Below are positions 25,116 through 33,233 of a DNA stretch of 64,000 nt, piece after piece. The DNA lies in contig JAGBBZ010000015.1 of the NCBI GenBank assembly GCA_017938215.1, positions 124,001 through 188,000 of the forward strand, in the 5' to 3' direction. A program made the translations under genes and the position numbers. Below the pieces are notes generated by a model. That model worked only from the letters and a program-made list of their open reading frames with translations, searched no databases and was not told the origin of the DNA. How positions within the stretch are numbered: position 1 is the stretch's first letter; every line of letters begins with the position of its first letter. The stretch comes from Eubacterium sp. GTDB taxonomy: Bacteria; Bacillota; Clostridia; Lachnospirales; Lachnospiraceae.

Positions 25116-26354
25116 ATGTATTCATTTGAAGAAGTAGTTAAAGCAGATCCGGATCTTGCGAAAGCAATGGAGCTGGAGACAGGAAGACAGAATGATCACA
25201 TTGAGCTCATTGCGTCTGAGAACTTTGTAAGTAAAGCAGTTATGGCAGCAATGGGAAGTACTTGTACAAACAAATATGCAGAGGGTTACCCAGGAAAACG
25301 TTATTATGGTGGTTGCCAGTATGTAGATATGGTAGAGGATCTTGCTAGAGATCGTGCGAAAGAGTTGTTTGGATGTACCTATGCGAACGTACAGCCACAC
25401 TCTGGTGCTCAGGCAAATATGGCAGTATTCTTTGCATTGGTAAAACCAGGCGAGACAGTAATGGGTATGAATCTCGACCACGGCGGACATCTTTCTCATG
25501 GAAGTCCAGCTAACATTTCCGGAACATACTACAATATCGTTCCTTATGGAGTAAACGATGAAGGTTTTATTGATTATGATGAAGTAGAGCGCATTGCAAA
25601 AGAGTGCAAACCGAAAATGATCATCGCAGGAGCAAGTGCTTACTGCCGTAAGATTGATTTCAAGAGATTCCGTGAAATCGCAGATGAAGTAGGCGCATTC
25701 TTGATGGTAGATATGGCTCACATCGCAGGTTTGATCGCTGCAGGTGTACATGAGAGCCCAATCCCATACGCTCACGTTGTAACAACTACAACACATAAGA
25801 CACTTCGTGGACCTCGTGGTGGTATGATTCTTTCCAGCGAGGAATTTGCCAATGAGTACAAATTAAATAAATCCATTTTCCCTGGTATCCAGGGGGGTCC
25901 TTTGATGCATGTAATCGCAGCGAAAGCGGTCTGCTTCAAAGAGGCATTGGCTCCAAGCTTCAAAGAGTATGGTAAAAACATCATAGCAAACGCTCAGGCA
26001 TTGAGCAAAGGTTTGATGAGCCGTGGTATCGACATCGTATCTGGTGGTACAGACAACCATTTGATGCTTGTTGATCTTGTAAAGAAAGGCTTAACTGGTA
26101 AGCAGGTTGAGGCTTGGTTGGATGAGGCAAACATCACAGCAAACAAAAACACCATTCCAAATGATCCACAGAGCCCATTTGTAACAAGTGGTATCCGTCT
26201 TGGTACAGCAGCCGTTACAACAAGAGGCATGAACACAGATGACATGGATCAGATTGCAGAGGCGATTGCAATGCTTATTGATGATGTGGATGCAAACAAA
26301 GCAAAAGCAATGGAAATCGTTAAGACATTGACAGATAAGTATCCTTTGTATTAA
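25116..26354 (+). CDS. glyA: Serine hydroxymethyltransferase
   Basis: PLP enzyme converting serine and THF to glycine and methylene-THF. 412 residues with [34 protein letters not shown], the HSGAQAN motif, [12 protein letters not shown] and the PLP-lysine block [24 protein letters not shown] precedes the ATG. Placement after purMND fits supply of glycine and one-carbon units to purine synthesis. A terminator follows. Confidence 0.97.
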   Translation: MYSFEEVVKADPDLAKAMELETGRQNDHIELIASENFVSKAVMAAMGSTCTNKYAEGYPGKRYYGGCQYVDMVEDLARDRAKELFGCTYANVQPHSGAQANMAVFFALVKPGETVMGMNLDHGGHLSHGSPANISGTYYNIVPYGVNDEGFIDYDEVERIAKECKPKMIIAGASAYCRKIDFKRFREIADEVGAFLMVDMAHIAGLIAAGVHESPIPYAHVVTTTTHKTLRGPRGGMILSSEEFANEYKLNKSIFPGIQGGPLMHVIAAKAVCFKEALAPSFKEYGKNIIANAQALSKGLMSRGIDIVSGGTDNHLMLVDLVKKGLTGKQVEAWLDEANITANKNTIPNDPQSPFVTSGIRLGTAAVTTRGMNTDDMDQIAEAIAMLIDDVDANKAKAMEIVKTLTDKYPLY

Positions 26355-26379
26355 GAATGATAAGTAAATGAGGAAGACT

Positions 26380-26414
26380 AAGAGGTATCTTGTAGTTAAC
26401 AAGGTACCTCTTTT
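26380..26414 (+). terminator. Terminator after glyA
   Basis: AAGAGGTA-CTTGT arm pairs with ACAAG-TACCTCTT with one internal mismatch, then TTTT. Confidence 0.85.
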
Positions 26415-26518
26415 AGTTGTGAAAAAGTTTAAAAAGAATTTTGAAGGACAGATTCTGTCATTGTGAAAGTGTAAAATGATATTGAAAAATAGAAAATAAG
26501 ATAAGGAGAGGATAGGAT

Positions 26519-26776
26519 ATGGGAACAGAGGAGAAAGGATTTTATGAAAAGGTAAGTGGAAAAATTCGATTTTATATGGAACAGAGTAAAGTGTCTGAAA
26601 AAGAATTGGCAAAACGTACTGGATTAGGTGATAAAAAGATAAGACAATGGCTAAATGCAGATTTTGCGCAGTTAGGAGTAGAAGATATCGAAAAAATTGC
26701 TATTGTTCTTGGAATAAGCCCAGAATTTCTTTTGAATATAAAGGAAACAACTGACGAAGAAAAGAGATTATTCTAA
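26519..26776 (+). CDS. Small XRE-family HTH protein
   Basis: 85 residues consisting almost only of a Cro/C1-type HTH: KIRFYMEQSKVSEKELAKRTGLGDKKIRQWLNADFAQLGVEDIEKIAIVLGISPEFLL. AAGGAGAGG lies before the ATG. The recognition helix (KKIRQWLN) is basic. It opens the AT-rich accessory island after glyA. Target unknown; two TTGTGAA elements (26417, 26461) lie upstream. Confidence 0.8.
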   Translation: MGTEEKGFYEKVSGKIRFYMEQSKVSEKELAKRTGLGDKKIRQWLNADFAQLGVEDIEKIAIVLGISPEFLLNIKETTDEEKRLF

Positions 26777-26822
26777 GGTGAACTTTGTGAATGTAACAAC
26801 TTTATTATTGTGAGGTGTTTTT

Positions 26823-27239
26823 ATGAAAAAGAATGGAAGAAAGTATAGAAGAATACAAAAAGAAAAAGAGATAAAAAGGATTGAAGCAGAAAAAAGGGCA
26901 GGTAAGCCTTATTCAAAACATAAGATAAGAGTTTGCAGACATTGGGAGGGGTATAGTGTTGGATTTGGGATTGGGCATGTTTGGTCAATATTATATCCTA
27001 TTTCGAAGGAAAAATGTGTGTGTCTCGATTGTGGTATAATTTATTCAATTGATGTGTATAACAAGATGAAAACATTGATTGAAGAATTTAACAATAACTA
27101 CATGTGTACAACAATACATTATTATTCTGAACGGATTCAAAAAATGATAAAACCTGTTTCATACTACTATGTGGCAGAAAACATGATAGAATATACCGAA
27201 CAACCAGAAGAAAATCCTTGCGAAGACAGAAAAGAATAG
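26823..27239 (+). CDS. Hypothetical basic protein with zinc-ribbon-like cysteines
   Basis: 138 residues, not recognised. The N-terminal 45 residues are very basic (KKNGRKYRRIQKEKEIKRIE). A possible metal site combines C40/H42 (VCRHWEGY) with CVCLDCG near residue 71. The C-terminal part is aromatic and helical. GTGAGGTG precedes the ATG. It is convergent with the next gene: the two stop codons abut with no base between and no terminator. Confidence 0.65.
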   Translation: MKKNGRKYRRIQKEKEIKRIEAEKRAGKPYSKHKIRVCRHWEGYSVGFGIGHVWSILYPISKEKCVCLDCGIIYSIDVYNKMKTLIEEFNNNYMCTTIHYYSERIQKMIKPVSYYYVAENMIEYTEQPEENPCEDRKE

Positions 27240-27455
27240 TTATGCAGAGCTGGACTTTGTGAAAACGACAATATCATTTGGTGTGCAATCCAGTATATCA
27301 CATAGATTTTCAAGCGTGAGAAGAGTAATATTTTTATTTTTTTTCAAAGAATCCAGTGTTCGGTTGTCAATACCAGATTGAAGTAAACGATATTGAGAAA
27401 TGTTTTTTTGTTTCATGGTTTCCCATAGTGGGCTGTAATCTATGATAGGAATCAC
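27240..27455 (-). CDS. Small XRE/YozG-like HTH regulator
   Basis: 71 residues resembling the YozG-like Cro/C1 HTH family: YSPLWETMKQKNISQYRLLQSGIDNRTLDSLKKNKNITLLTLENLCDILDCTPNDIVVF. The only in-frame classical starts are GTG 27455, which sits inside the apparent ribosome site AGAGGTG, or a later ATG that removes the first helix. A non-standard start (ATT or ATC a few codons in) is therefore possible. Its upstream region holds a TATAAT element and the Rex-type operator, shared with the divergent WYL gene. Confidence 0.72.
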   Translation of the reverse strand: MIPIIDYSPLWETMKQKNISQYRLLQSGIDNRTLDSLKKNKNITLLTLENLCDILDCTPNDIVVFTKSSSA

Positions 27456-27486
27456 CTCTTTTCAATTATTTCAATTTCATGACTAA

Positions 27487-27492
27487 ATTATA
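27487..27492 (-). promoter_or_regulatory. -10 element of the minus-strand XRE gene
   Basis: TATAAT on the minus strand about 32 bp before the GTG; the -35 is poor (TAATTT with 17-bp spacing), and the Rex-type operator lies directly upstream of it. Confidence 0.4.
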
Positions 27493-27515
27493 AGTAGGAA
27501 AAGATAAAAAAATTA

Positions 27516-27533
27516 TTGTGAACAAATTCACAA
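27516..27533. promoter_or_regulatory. Rex-type redox operator
   Basis: TTGTGAA-CAAA-TTCACAA: perfect 7-bp arms with 4-bp spacing, matching the published Rex consensus TTGTGAA-N4-TTCACAA. It lies between the divergent XRE and WYL genes. The window also encodes Rex (50236-50868). Confidence 0.7.
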
Positions 27534-27561
27534 CATTGTATATGTAAAAGAAAGGATTTTA

Positions 27562-27590
27562 TTGTTGAAAAATGACAAGTATGATAAAAT
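27562..27590 (+). promoter_or_regulatory. Promoter of the WYL-led operon
   Basis: TTGTTG, 17-bp spacer, TAAAAT. An alternative, TTGTGA-N17-TATATG at 27516-27544, would have its -35 inside the Rex-type operator. Confidence 0.5.
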
Positions 27591-27632
27591 ATAGGAAAGA
27601 AAAACAGTGCTATGGTCTTTCAGGAGGTGCCT

Positions 27633-28586
27633 ATGGACGAGACGAGAAAAGACAAAATAGAGCGAGTACTTGCTATATATACGAAGCTGTTGAATGGATA
27701 TTTGGTAAATAAATCAGAAGAAGCAAATAATTATGGGGTGAATGAGCGTACTATCCAAAGAGATATTGATGATATTCGAGTTTTTTTGGAAAATGATTTG
27801 GAGGATTCCGGAATAGTCAACTCTGTTGTGTATGACCGAAGTGAAAAGGGATATCGTCTAGAACAGGTGTATAAGTCAAAGCTGACAAATGGTGAAGTGT
27901 TGGCGTTGTGTAAGATTTTTCTGGATAGTCGTGCTTTCAGTAAAGAGGAGATGACAGTCATACTAGATAAGTTAGTTGCGTGTTGTGTGCCTGAAAGTAA
28001 TCAAAAAATGGTAAAGGAACTTATTGGCAACGAATCTTTTCATTATGTGGAACCAAGACACGGAACAAGATTTATCGATACAATGTGGAATCTTGGTCAG
28101 GCAATTCGAAATTGTCAGTATATAGAGATGCAATATACCAGATTGAAAGATAAGGCGACGGTAAAGCGCAAGGTTAAGCCAGTGGCGATTATGTTTTCGG
28201 AGTACTATTTTTACCTTACTGCTTTTATTGATGATGAAGATGTGAGGCGGGATTTTGATGTGTTAAACGATTCTTTCCCAACTATTTATCGTGTTGATCG
28301 AATTAAAAAACTCAAAGTGTTGGAGGAAAAATTTCATATACCATACAGAGATAGATTTGAAGAAGGAGAATTTCGTAAACGAATTCAATTTATGTATGGT
28401 GGAAAGTTGCAAAAAGTAACGTTTAAATACTTAGGAACTGATATTGATGCCATTTTGGACAGGCTCCCTACGGCACAAATATTATCCGAGGAAAGAGGTG
28501 TTTATACTGTCCGCGCCGAAGTGTTTGGCAAAGGGATAGAAATGTGGCTGAGAAGTCAGGGCGAGAATGTAGAAGTGCTGGGTTAA
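27633..28586 (+). CDS. WYL-domain transcriptional regulator
   Basis: 317 residues. N-terminal winged HTH (residues about 5-60, with YLVNKSEEANNYGVNERTIQRDIDDIRVFLEND), a WYL domain (about 135-215, with YIEMQYTRLKDKATVKRKVKPVAIMFSEYYFYLTAFID and YRVDRIKKLKVLEE) and a C-terminal WCX-like extension. The WYL motif itself is degenerate. Members such as BrxR and CapW control phage-defence operons. GGAGGTG with a three-base gap precedes ATG 27633; the frame is open to 27612. It leads four close downstream genes (gaps 41, 59, 40 and 15 bp) with no terminator between. Confidence 0.88.
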   Translation: MDETRKDKIERVLAIYTKLLNGYLVNKSEEANNYGVNERTIQRDIDDIRVFLENDLEDSGIVNSVVYDRSEKGYRLEQVYKSKLTNGEVLALCKIFLDSRAFSKEEMTVILDKLVACCVPESNQKMVKELIGNESFHYVEPRHGTRFIDTMWNLGQAIRNCQYIEMQYTRLKDKATVKRKVKPVAIMFSEYYFYLTAFIDDEDVRRDFDVLNDSFPTIYRVDRIKKLKVLEEKFHIPYRDRFEEGEFRKRIQFMYGGKLQKVTFKYLGTDIDAILDRLPTAQILSEERGVYTVRAEVFGKGIEMWLRSQGENVEVLG

Positions 28587-28627
28587 TATACCAGTAAAGT
28601 TTTTAAATCCAAGAAAGAAGGTATTAT

Positions 28628-30091
28628 ATGAGTGATGAAAGAGATGGCAGTAAGATTCTGGTAAGAGCCAGCACTGCGAAAAGTATGGTAAGTGCGAAAG
28701 CGAATGATAATCTAGGAATTACACAAGAATATAATAAAGCAAATCGAGATAAACTTTGGGATTCAACAAAAGGAAAAAGAGAATATAAAGAAAAAGTATT
28801 CGGTGACAAAAATACATACGTAGACCCTGTTAGTGGAAAAGTTTTACATAAAAATCAAAATTCTGCTCAAAACAAGTATCATATGAAGAATAAAGATGGT
28901 GAAAATATTTCTAAAATATGGGCAGAACATTCGGCAGAGACAGACCACATTACTGCCCTTAAGGATGCACATGATAAAGCAAAACATAATCCTTTTTTAT
29001 CAGATGATGATTTTAGAGAGATTATGAATTCAGACGAAAATTATCGATTGCTCTCCAAAAAAGATAATGCGTCGAAGGGAGAAAAAAGCGATTGGGAAAT
29101 CATTTTTGATAAAGAAAGTGATACGTCTCTTAGTGCAAAAAAACAGATGGCGAAAGAGAAGATTCAATCAGATGTTGCTTTGCATAAAAAATTTACATCA
29201 AAAACTGCGAAGAATATGGGAAAAGAGTTTTCCGCCGGAGCAACAGATGCATTGGTTAGTTCTGCAATTCCATTAACTGTAGAAGCAGTAAAAAAAATGT
29301 GTGCTGTGGCAAGTGGCGAGAAAGAAATAAAAGAAGCTGCAAAGGAAATGGGGAAGGAGGTAGTAGGTGTAGCTGTGGCGGGAGGTACTAATAAATTGAT
29401 ACTAAATGCGGCTAAGTTATCATTACAAAAAAGTAAAAATACCGTTTTAAATAACTTAGCGAACAGCAACACGATTTCACAGATAGTTATGGTTGCCAGT
29501 GTTGTCCAAGATTCGGCAATAAAATATATCAATGGAGAAATTGATGGAAAACAGTTTATCGAAGAAGTTGGCGAAAATGGGACAATGATGGTGGCAGGAA
29601 TGATAGGAGGAGAAGTAGGAGGTGAAATTGGGGTGTTGATAGGCGGTGCCATTGGGACCGCATTTATGCCTGGGGCAGGTACAGCAGTTGGTGCTACTGT
29701 CGGAAAAGTGATTGGACAGATTTTGGGTGCCATGATTACTACTGTAACATGTAGTGGTATTATTTCTATTTATCACGTTTCTAAAAATTTGGATAATTAT
29801 AAATTGAAAGATAAACAATTAAAGAAGTTAGAGACAGAGGCATTAAAGGAGATGGAAAATCAAAGAAGGATTTTTCGTGCAATCGTCGAAAAAGAGTGTC
29901 AGCATTGGGATGATGAGATTATGCTCGGATTTGATATGATTTTAAGTAATGCTTGTGAGGTGACATATAATCTTCAGGGAGTGACAGAAGGGCTGGATAA
30001 AATCCTTTCATTGTTTGGAAAGGAAGTTGCATTCAAAAATTTAGAAGAATACGAACAACAGTTAGACCAACCATTGAAGTTAAGTTTTTAG
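28628..30091 (+). CDS. HNH-type nuclease domain fused to glycine-zipper membrane region
   Basis: 487 residues, unusual architecture. Residues 97-151 carry an HNH-like core: ETDH (His 107), a middle NYRLLSK (Asn 138) and DNASKG in place of the final NxxxH, as in restriction-type HNH variants. Residues about 200-300 are helical. Residues 318-385 are a glycine zipper (GGEVGGEIGVLIGG ... GAGTAVGATVGKVIGQILGA) and hydrophobic stretch, typical of membrane-inserting segments. The C-terminus is charged and helical. No signal peptide or LXG domain. It could be a nuclease tethered to or inserted in the membrane. Inferred only; AT-rich base use suggests transfer. Confidence 0.62.
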   Translation: MSDERDGSKILVRASTAKSMVSAKANDNLGITQEYNKANRDKLWDSTKGKREYKEKVFGDKNTYVDPVSGKVLHKNQNSAQNKYHMKNKDGENISKIWAEHSAETDHITALKDAHDKAKHNPFLSDDDFREIMNSDENYRLLSKKDNASKGEKSDWEIIFDKESDTSLSAKKQMAKEKIQSDVALHKKFTSKTAKNMGKEFSAGATDALVSSAIPLTVEAVKKMCAVASGEKEIKEAAKEMGKEVVGVAVAGGTNKLILNAAKLSLQKSKNTVLNNLANSNTISQIVMVASVVQDSAIKYINGEIDGKQFIEEVGENGTMMVAGMIGGEVGGEIGVLIGGAIGTAFMPGAGTAVGATVGKVIGQILGAMITTVTCSGIISIYHVSKNLDNYKLKDKQLKKLETEALKEMENQRRIFRAIVEKECQHWDDEIMLGFDMILSNACEVTYNLQGVTEGLDKILSLFGKEVAFKNLEEYEQQLDQPLKLSF

Positions 30092-30118
30092 TTGAATGAA
30101 AACGAATGAAAGGAAAAG

Positions 30119-30138
30119 CTTAATTAAACTTAATTAAG
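30119..30138. repeat. AT-rich inverted repeat between two island genes
   Basis: CTTAATTAA and TTAATTAAG are perfect 9-bp arms with a 2-bp gap, upstream of the next ribosome site; may be an operator or chance in AT-rich DNA. Confidence 0.35.
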
Positions 30139-30150
30139 TAGGAATGACTT

Positions 30151-30957
30151 ATGATTACTGAAATTCTTATAGGTGCTGGTGTGGCAAAAGCACTATATAG
30201 TGCAGATAAAGCTTCTAAAATGGATGAGAAGGCATTAAAAAAATATGCTAAGGCATTTGAACAAAGCGAAGAAGCAGAGTTATTGGTCAAAAAAAAAGCA
30301 GAGTACACGGATAAAAGGCTGGAAAATGTTGCTAAAAAGAAAAGGGCAATTATCAAAGTAACTGTACCTAAATTTGTTGAAGTGTATGAAAAAATTCAAC
30401 GAATCGATTTGGAAAGTACAAGTTGTGTTGATGAAATCAGGTACCTTAGGAGTGAAACAGAATTAAAATCAATTGATTCATTAGCAATATCAGCCAAACA
30501 GGAATTTACAGATAAAGAGTTAATATGTGGTTGGCTCTTTAAGGGATTACCCAAGATGATAGAAATGGATTCGGAACGTTTTTTGTCAGCGGCCAAAAGC
30601 CAGATGCGAGTATCTAATGTAGTGTATTCCCAATGCCAATCCATTGCACAAGTCTATGATGCGATTGTTGCAAGAGCTGATCGGATTGCAGATTTGCTTG
30701 TCAAGATGAATATATTGTTTACAAAATCAATTGATGAAACGAAAAGAGTAATCGATAAAAATGGAATTGATGTAAAAGATTATAATGAATATGAAAAAGG
30801 TGTTCTAATGACTTGTGTAAATATTGCGGTAGCATTATCTGATATTGTTAATGTTCCAGTAGTAGATGCGAAGGGACAACTTTGTGAGAGTGCAATGCAG
30901 ATGATTGAAACAGGTGAACAATATTTGAAAAAGATGAATAAGGTGCTGGAATCATAA
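30151..30957 (+). CDS. Helical protein of unknown function, 268 aa
   Basis: Starts with a short hydrophobic stretch (MITEILIGAGVAKALYS) and then is nearly all helical with a charged coiled-coil-like part at 20-75 (KMDEKALKKYAKAFEQSEEAELLVKKKAEYTDKRLENVAKKK). Residues 75-268 form further helices with scattered Cys (C94, C126, C160, C224). No catalytic motif seen. It lies between the HNH and ferredoxin-headed genes, so it probably acts with them. A 10-bp perfect hairpin covers its stop codon. Confidence 0.65.
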   Translation: MITEILIGAGVAKALYSADKASKMDEKALKKYAKAFEQSEEAELLVKKKAEYTDKRLENVAKKKRAIIKVTVPKFVEVYEKIQRIDLESTSCVDEIRYLRSETELKSIDSLAISAKQEFTDKELICGWLFKGLPKMIEMDSERFLSAAKSQMRVSNVVYSQCQSIAQVYDAIVARADRIADLLVKMNILFTKSIDETKRVIDKNGIDVKDYNEYEKGVLMTCVNIAVALSDIVNVPVVDAKGQLCESAMQMIETGEQYLKKMNKVLES

Positions 30958-30970
30958 AAGTTATGATTCC
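30948..30970 (+). promoter_or_regulatory. Intra-operon hairpin over the stop codon
   Basis: GGAATCATAA, loop AAG, TTATGATTCC: perfect 10-bp stem including the stop codon. No T-run follows, so it more likely serves mRNA processing or differential stability than termination. Confidence 0.5.
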
Positions 30971-30997
30971 ATAATAATTAAAAATGGAGGTTTTATT

Positions 30998-32356
30998 ATG
31001 AAGCAGATTAAGGTTAATGACAAATGTACTGGATGTGGACTATGTACAGTAGAAAGTACGTACTTAAAAGAAAATGCAGAGGGAGATGCAGAAGCAATTC
31101 CAGGGGTGTCTATTAAAGAATCGGATATGAAGATGGTTCAAAAAATAGTTGCTGGGTGCCCGGAAAACGCATTGGAAATTGTAGAAACGGGTAATGCTGT
31201 CAGCAAGGGGAAAGCGGGTGTTAGAGAGATTATCGAAGCATTAAAGCAACAATGTGATTCTTTTCGTGTGACGAAAGTTTGTAATTCGGATATAAAATTG
31301 AAAGCAGAAGATTATTATATTTCAACTCCATACAGTGTCAAGGATTATGTACAAAAGTATTCTTCGGAAAATGCGGCAAAATCTGCGGCAAGAGAAGAAT
31401 TTAATCGTCTTTGTTATTCGGAATCAGCTTATAGACCGATATTAAAAAAGATTTTTGTAGAATACAAATTAAATATTTTAAAACCTTATTATACAAGTAC
31501 AAATGAAGAGAATAGTTTTTTTTATCCGTATAATCAGAAGATGAAAGAGGTGCTAGCGAATACATATGCCGAGTTGCTGGATGTTTTAGGGGAAGAATGT
31601 AAACTTCCACAATCGTGGAAGGATTTTTCAATATCTGTACAAGAATCTGAAGTGGCAGAATTGACAGTTTCAGTATTAAAAAACTTTGAAGAACGTAGTA
31701 CAAATTCTGGAATTATTCACGAACTCAAAAACATCTCGGGAATTAATGATTACCTTTCAGACATTGATGTGGATTATGATGAAGAATACATTGGAGAGGG
31801 AAGGTTTGGAAAATCAAAATATAAAAAGGTGTGGTATTTTACTGGATTTAATACTGCTGCAAAAAGTTATATTGACGATTTGAAATGGGCAATTAATTAT
31901 ATGTCCAGTGACATTGAAGAAGGGGCAGTAAAGCTCGTGAATTGTATAATTGAACAATATGAAAGTGAAGTAAAAGCGAAACTTAACCAGAAAATCGCAG
32001 AGTTAGAACAATGTGATAAGGAAGAAGTGAGCTCAGAAAAAAATGTGACAAAAAGTCCTGAAGTACCGCGTGAGAAAGATATAGAGGTGGACTTGATGGA
32101 AATGCAAGAGGAACAGTTGGACGAGATGCCTCAAGAACAAATAGCAAGCCGTCCGAATATATCGCAATTGGATTCACTACTTTCCCATATAGAAAGAGAA
32201 AATTCTAAAAAACTATACGAGAATGTTAAGTTGAAAATTGAAAATTTAAATTATGATGCAGAAGCAGATGTTCAAACCAAGAAAAATCTTGTGCAAGACA
32301 ATTTATTGGCTGGACGTGTAGTTGGGGTTGCGAATGAATATATAAGCAAATTATAA
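30998..32356 (+). CDS. Protein with N-terminal single-cluster ferredoxin domain
   Basis: 452 residues. Residues 1-62 are a ferredoxin-like fold with CTGCGLC (Cys 10, 13, 16) and CPENAL (Cys 54), the ligand set for one [4Fe-4S] cluster. Residues 70-340 form an unrecognised mixed domain with a WYFTGFNTAAKSYIDDLKWAI block; 340-390 is an acidic, low-complexity linker; the last about 60 residues are helical. A ferredoxin head on a non-enzymatic-looking body suggests redox sensing or electron supply, which fits the Rex-type site before the operon. GGAGG precedes the ATG. Function unknown. Confidence 0.65.
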   Translation: MKQIKVNDKCTGCGLCTVESTYLKENAEGDAEAIPGVSIKESDMKMVQKIVAGCPENALEIVETGNAVSKGKAGVREIIEALKQQCDSFRVTKVCNSDIKLKAEDYYISTPYSVKDYVQKYSSENAAKSAAREEFNRLCYSESAYRPILKKIFVEYKLNILKPYYTSTNEENSFFYPYNQKMKEVLANTYAELLDVLGEECKLPQSWKDFSISVQESEVAELTVSVLKNFEERSTNSGIIHELKNISGINDYLSDIDVDYDEEYIGEGRFGKSKYKKVWYFTGFNTAAKSYIDDLKWAINYMSSDIEEGAVKLVNCIIEQYESEVKAKLNQKIAELEQCDKEEVSSEKNVTKSPEVPREKDIEVDLMEMQEEQLDEMPQEQIASRPNISQLDSLLSHIERENSKKLYENVKLKIENLNYDAEADVQTKKNLVQDNLLAGRVVGVANEYISKL

Positions 32357-32371
32357 AAAGGAGGAAAAATC

Positions 32372-32974
32372 ATGAGAGACACAAAAGTCATAAAATTTGA
32401 GACATTAATCGAGGAGATAGAGAGTCATCTGAAACATATCGATCAGAATGGACGACTTCGAAGTTCAATGCCGACCGTAGGTGTTAATTCCCGAGAACTA
32501 AAAGAAGGAAATCCGAGTTTGGATTTGATTTATGATTATAATTTAGTGAACGATTATGCAAAAGCGATAATGGATAAGTCAACGTATGAGTGTGGCGTTC
32601 ATTGCTATATGAATGAGGATAATTTTTGGGTTCGAGGACAGAAGAAAAGAGGATTTGCGGATGAAGAAAAGAAAATTAGATATTCGAAAGAGTTTGTCCA
32701 ATTTTGTAAGATGAATGAAAATGTTGTTGAAGGTTATAAATTTATTTTTTGGAGTCTGATGATTCTTACGGTTGAAAAGACGGACGCGGAAAAACACTTA
32801 TCAATGGTTTGTGATTTCGCACAGATGTTTGGAATTACAGATGATGAGTTCGAAGATATTATTCGGGTTATCCGAATTGTGTATCAAGATACAGAGGCAG
32901 GGGCAATTCGGACTAGTCGGATAGAAAAAATATTTAGAGATGTAATTAAACCACCTAAAAGATTGTGGTGTTAA
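32372..32974 (+). CDS. TerB-like helical protein
   Basis: 200 residues. The C-terminal part (about 105-175) resembles TerB/DjlA-like helical bundles: FIFWSLMILTVEKTDAEKHLSMVCDFAQMFGITDDEFEDIIRVIRIVY. TerB-like domains bind metal and membranes in tellurite-resistance-type stress systems. The N-terminal 100 residues are not recognised. AAAGGAGG precedes the ATG, 15 bp after the ferredoxin-headed gene. It is the last gene before a strong terminator. The family call is by pattern only and moderate. Confidence 0.55.
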   Translation: MRDTKVIKFETLIEEIESHLKHIDQNGRLRSSMPTVGVNSRELKEGNPSLDLIYDYNLVNDYAKAIMDKSTYECGVHCYMNEDNFWVRGQKKRGFADEEKKIRYSKEFVQFCKMNENVVEGYKFIFWSLMILTVEKTDAEKHLSMVCDFAQMFGITDDEFEDIIRVIRIVYQDTEAGAIRTSRIEKIFRDVIKPPKRLWC

Positions 32975-33034
32975 TGGAGTATGGTTTCTTTTGGGGACTA
33001 TGAAAATATTGCATTACGATGTCATTACATTCAG

Positions 33035-33066
33035 AGGACAGGACCAGTTTTAGGTTCTGTCCTTTG
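33035..33066 (+). terminator. Terminator of the WYL-led operon
   Basis: AGGACAGGACC pairs with GGTTCTGTCCT (11 pairs, one G-U) around a 7-base loop; a mixed T-rich tract follows. Confidence 0.75.
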
Positions 33067-33156
33067 TATTTTCCCACCCTGTGATTTTTGTGAGTGTTTT
33101 TACTTGCAAACGTAGCAAAGTATTAAATGATTCAGAAGGATGAGTGACGAACTTTA

Positions 33157-33185
33157 TTGACCTTATCGTATAATCGTGGTAAAAT
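33157..33185 (+). promoter_or_regulatory. Promoter of the folate genes
   Basis: TTGACC, 17-bp spacer, TAAAAT, about 50 bp before folE. Confidence 0.7.
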
Positions 33186-33233
33186 AAGTGGTAAATTTAT
33201 TGGCTCTAGAAAAGTGAGTGAGGACTGAAAAAG

